Source: Cladocopium goreaui
Lineage: Eukaryota; Sar; Dinophyceae; Suessiales; Symbiodiniaceae
DNA length: 64,000 bases
Direction: 5' to 3'
Assembly (NCBI GenBank): GCA_947184155.2
Contig: CAMXCT020000376.1
Location: forward strand, 124,001-188,000
The notes beneath the pieces are model-generated. The model did no database searches. It had not been told where the DNA came from and worked only from the letters and a program-made list of their open reading frames with translations. Position numbers and translations under genes: made by a program. Shown piece after piece: positions 62,501 to 64,000 of the stretch; the stretch's first letter is position 1; every line of letters begins with the position of its first letter.

Positions 62501-63866
62501 AGGTGGGAGGGTCTGGGCTGTCATCGCTTCTGTCGCCCTCCTTGTTGCCAGGATCCTTAGATCCTCATGGTCCTCTTTTTCAGTGCTGTTGATATCAACA
62601 TCTCGCTACCACTGTCTACAACAACCTAGGGCACTAGGAACACTCTGGTTCATACAACTGTGCTGTAGGTCTAGGAGCAATAGATGTGAATTTCAATGAG
62701 TGCTATCCCCAAAGATGTCTTTCAATGTTTTTCATACATTTTAGAAGGTGACATCTTGCCTTTGACAATTCTCCAAGATCGTCAGGGGCCGATATTTTGA
62801 TCAAATTCGAGCCCCAAATCTCGTCACCGGCGCCCCAAATGGTCCAAGGCTGCGTCTTGTGGGACAGCACTTTGCCTGCATTATTTGGTGCCTGCCCTGC
62901 CACAATCATTTTAAACAATTGGAAGATTTGAATGAATTTGAATGAACAAATGAATCGTAATTCTAAACTTAAACATGGAGAACCTATCTCATGTGTCCAA
63001 ACATTGGGATTTTACATGATTTTACCAGTATCTATCTAAAAAAGCCTTTTCGATCAAACAGAGTCGATCATCAATTTTGGTTTGGCTCAAATTGGGGGAT
63101 GCCCAAAGATAGCCATCAAAAACAATAGGAAAACTGCTGATAAACTATGGGATGGACTCGGGTACCAATTCTGAGACATTTTGAGACAGAACCCCATTGA
63201 CGGGGTGACAACTGACGACCAAAGATAGGGATATCATATGATTTACGCAATGGATACAAATACAGATGTAGTTCCTGGAAGCAAAAAAAGTTAGGAGAGA
63301 GAGAGAGAACCAAAATTAGTTTAGTTATGACAAGCTATTTCACTGCTCAGAGGATCGCGTGGATTGCGAGCACACTTCAGCTGGATATTCACATGTCTGG
63401 GAATAGGTGGCAACTTGGATCGGGACCACCAAGGTGGCCGGAGTCATCTCTGCCTTTCTGTCCACTCCTTTAGATGTCCAGGGGCCCAGGGGCCATGGTG
63501 GCAGTGCCTGTGGGATCTGAGTTGCATCCATCCATGAAAAGATCTGAATCGCACAGGGGTCACAGGGCTGTCGATGTAATGACTCAACTTTCAACTCCAA
63601 GTCACTTTCAAAGCATGAAGTTCCTATAAGTTCCTTGTTTTTCACAACCTTGCAGACTTCGTTCACCCTGAGTCACTGAGGTGCTGCGGACTCGTCTGAA
63701 CCTCCGCGAGGATCACCTCTGCCCGAAGACCCAGCACCCGCGGCCGCCTCCGAAGAAGGCCTCACAGCTGCTGAAGGAGGCAAGATCCGCCCGTGATGGA
63801 TTGGAAGGATATGATTTACAGGAAGCCATAGAAAAACTGCAAAAGAGTCTCACTTCCACCAGCTAG
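56502..63866 (+). CDS. Mitochondrial carrier family (SLC25) gene, S-adenosylmethionine-carrier-like
   Basis: Exons read: 56502-56580 (FEGAFAGVASETLLFPLD), 57022 to about 57061 (LKTRLQSRHGFIE), 57287-57348 (AKESGGFRNIYRGVGTLSPI), 57552-57602 (APASAIFFSTYETLVGK), 60020 to about 60220 (ILGELAAGIWRVPVDLVKQR), 60550-60600 (ASLLRDVTHSSLQFPMY), 62437-62502 (EYLKLVCANLNE...PTWQ), 63407-63475 (VATWIGTTKVAGVISAFLST then PLD) and 63681-63866 (VLRTRLNLRED...), ending TAG. The three P-x-D-x-x-[KR]-x-[KR] signatures (PLDCLKTR, PVDLVKQR, PLDVLRTR), one per repeat, identify a six-helix inner-membrane carrier. KTRLQS...GGFRNIYRG and GE-x-x-A-x-x-x-R-VP-x-x-x-VKQR resemble S-adenosylmethionine carriers (SLC25A26/SAMC), but substrate is inference. 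Exons 60550 to the end are all phase 0. The N-terminus, and probably one exon between 57602 and 60020, are not located. The last exon lacks a sixth membrane helix. Confidence 0.8.
57287..57348 (+). CDS. SLC25 exon: repeat 1, matrix loop (ESGGFRNIYRGVGT)
   Basis: Reads AKESGGFRNIYRGVGTLSPI and ends ATTG before GCGTTTGG (GC donor). Joining to CTCCCGCC at 57552 gives SPIAPASAIFFSTYE, as expected for helix 2 of a carrier. Confidence 0.75.
57552..57602 (+). CDS. SLC25 exon: repeat 1, helix 2 (PASAIFFSTYETLVGK)
   Basis: After CTGCTGCAG the frame reads PASAIFFSTYETLVGK and ends AAAG/GTACATG. The F-x-x-YE motif marks the end of the second carrier helix. Confidence 0.75.
58910..59165. repeat. Mixed microsatellites (ATACATAC, CAGAC, ATTC, ACAC)
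   Basis: Successive short blocks of ACATATAC, GACCAGACCA, GGACAGACAG, CATT and CATG units in the carrier intron. Confidence 0.95.
59166..59965. repeat. 800-bp AAAT/AAATACAT tract
   Basis: Continuous AAAT tetranucleotides with interspersed ACAT and ATAT in semi-regular 12-28 base spacing. Minus-strand open frames of about 300 codons (Ile/Tyr/Leu/Phe periodic) are repeat artefacts. Confidence 0.95.
60020..60220 (+). CDS. SLC25 exon: repeat 2, helix 3 (GELAAGIWRVPVDLVKQR)
   Basis: After TGCCTTAG the frame reads VLAYCGIGLVASILGELAAG then IWRVPVDLVKQRQQAGGGQR and continues to GSIFVASLQDGLAG. PVDLVKQR is the second carrier signature. The 3' limit is uncertain within 60215-60228; GLAGWY at this point would match the usual GLYRGY. 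Confidence 0.8.
60550..60600 (+). CDS. SLC25 exon: repeat 2, helix 4 (ASLLRDVTHSSLQFPMY)
   Basis: Exactly 17 codons between GTTCCAG and GTGCCTGG. LRDVTHSSLQFPMY matches the LR-[DE]-x-P-F-x-x-x-QFP-x-[YW] pattern of the fourth helix. Joins in phase with EYLK at 62437. Confidence 0.8.
61023..62247 (+). CDS. Secreted cysteine-rich repeat protein, nested in the carrier intron
   Basis: The gene lies inside the 60601-62436 intron on the same strand. The ATG at 61023 starts MRFVLLLCLVAVHVAIRTDD, a clear signal peptide. The first exon ends CAGG/GTTGG and joins in phase to 61303 (GEPCYCDKIPLREQPEGCCA, KGLECARPLGRGPRC). A second, similar unit begins near 61595 and runs to TGA at 62245-62247: CYCELIPLREQPEGCCAKGL, then EQPVGCCETGYAC, then EQPARCCAEGLMC, then CGRKNRCC. 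Four EQP-x-x-CC-x-x-G-x-x-C units with a following basic G-R-G-x-R-C make it a tandem disulphide-rich secreted protein. The family is not recognised, and there is no evidence that it is a toxin. The junction between the two units is not resolved and could be alternative. Confidence 0.65.
62437..62502 (+). CDS. SLC25 exon between repeats 2 and 3 (EYLKLVCANLNE)
   Basis: 22 codons between CCACTGAG and GTGGGAGG. QFPMY plus EYLK restores the canonical QFP-x-YE-x-LK end of helix 4, confirming that the intron spans the nested gene. Confidence 0.75.
62503..63406. other. Carrier intron
   Basis: A stretch at 62780-62940 is open in two + frames but matches no carrier segment. No repeat or MITE is obvious. 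Confidence 0.5.
63407..63475 (+). CDS. SLC25 exon: repeat 3, helix 5 (AGVISAFLSTPLD)
   Basis: 23 codons between GGGAATAG and GTCCAGGG. TTKVAGVISAFLSTPLD is a fifth-helix pattern ending in P-x-D, which continues as VLRTRL at 63681. Confidence 0.8.
63681..63866 (+). CDS. SLC25 terminal exon (VLRTRLNLRED...)
   Basis: After GTCACTGAG the frame reads VLRTRLNLREDHLCPKTQHP, then a Pro/Lys linker, LLKEARSARDGLEGYD and a helical tail to TAG. It completes the third signature and a matrix-helix-like segment, but the sixth membrane helix is missing. Confidence 0.75.
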   Translation: MLRTRLNLREDHLCPKTQHPRPPPKKASQLLKEARSARDGLEGYDLQEAIEKLQKSLTSTS

Positions 63867-64000
63867 GCGGTCTTTCTTGCACATTTCTCCTATTTTCCCT
63901 GCTAAATTTGCCCAAAGGACAAACGGGCGAACCCTGAGTACGGACCCAGCACCCCAGTGCCAGGAAATTTTCCATGAAGGGGAAGATTAGGACCCCCTAT
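63867..64000 (+). other. 3' flank of the carrier gene
   Basis: 133 bases to the window edge. TTTTCCCTGC and TTTGCCC runs; no AATAAA signal. The next gene is outside the window. Confidence 0.5.

Noticed and set aside
63340-63666. Minus-strand 108-codon gene
   Set aside because: It overlaps the well-supported plus-strand carrier exon 63407-63475, so the minus frame is a shadow.

Overview
The window looks like nuclear DNA of a dinoflagellate, most likely a Suessiales/Symbiodiniaceae-type genome. Three things suggest this: short GC-rich exons separated by AT-rich, repeat-filled introns; splice junctions that work best with GC and GA as well as GT donors; and a gene (about 1.3-7 kb) whose exons read as a protein family I recognise from memory as recurrent in Symbiodinium-type predicted proteomes. 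There are no bacterial operons, no tRNA or rRNA genes and no CRISPR array. No similarity search was possible, so all names rest on motifs read by eye.

Layout. 1-7 kb: two consecutive modules of the multicopy dinoflagellate family (stops at 2894 and 6971), interrupted by MITEs and intronic tandem repeats. 7-37 kb: a very sparse region in which small, mostly charged or low-complexity exons (RS-rich, Ser-rich, Lys/Ala-rich, Pro/Glu-rich) are scattered on the + strand, probably one or more long split genes. The space between them is filled by at least nine families of tiny inverted-repeat elements, several nested in one another, and by microsatellites. 34.4-36.3 kb holds two nearly identical 984-bp copies of a 13-bp-based repeat that is open in all frames. 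38.5-41.5 kb is a cluster of four different tandem repeats. 43.6-44.4 kb is a GC-rich unidentified coding exon. 44.6-46.3 kb is a decayed Copia-type retrotransposon (primer-binding-site-like sequence, RNase H, C-terminal extension). 46.3-52.2 kb has no convincing gene. 55.75-56.08 kb is a LINE 3' end with its 5' part inverted. 56.5-63.87 kb is a mitochondrial-carrier (SLC25) gene, closest by motif to S-adenosylmethionine carriers, with eight or nine recognisable exons. One of its introns contains a complete small gene for a secreted cysteine-rich repeat protein on the same strand.

The most unusual structure is a composite element present at 30539-32674 and 52244-54430, with a partial relative ending at 41489. 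Each full copy is about 2.1-2.2 kb, begins with CCCGAGAGCG and carries CGCTCTCGGG near its right end. Between these ends it has the same ordered set of tandem arrays: a CATCTTCACA-type array, a conserved linker, a 72-bp array whose unit contains two dyads, then a 16-bp GTGTGTAAAAGCGTCT array and a tail. The first copy sits inside a MITE whose uninterrupted relatives reveal the empty site, so it behaves as a mobile unit although it has no recognisable protein gene.
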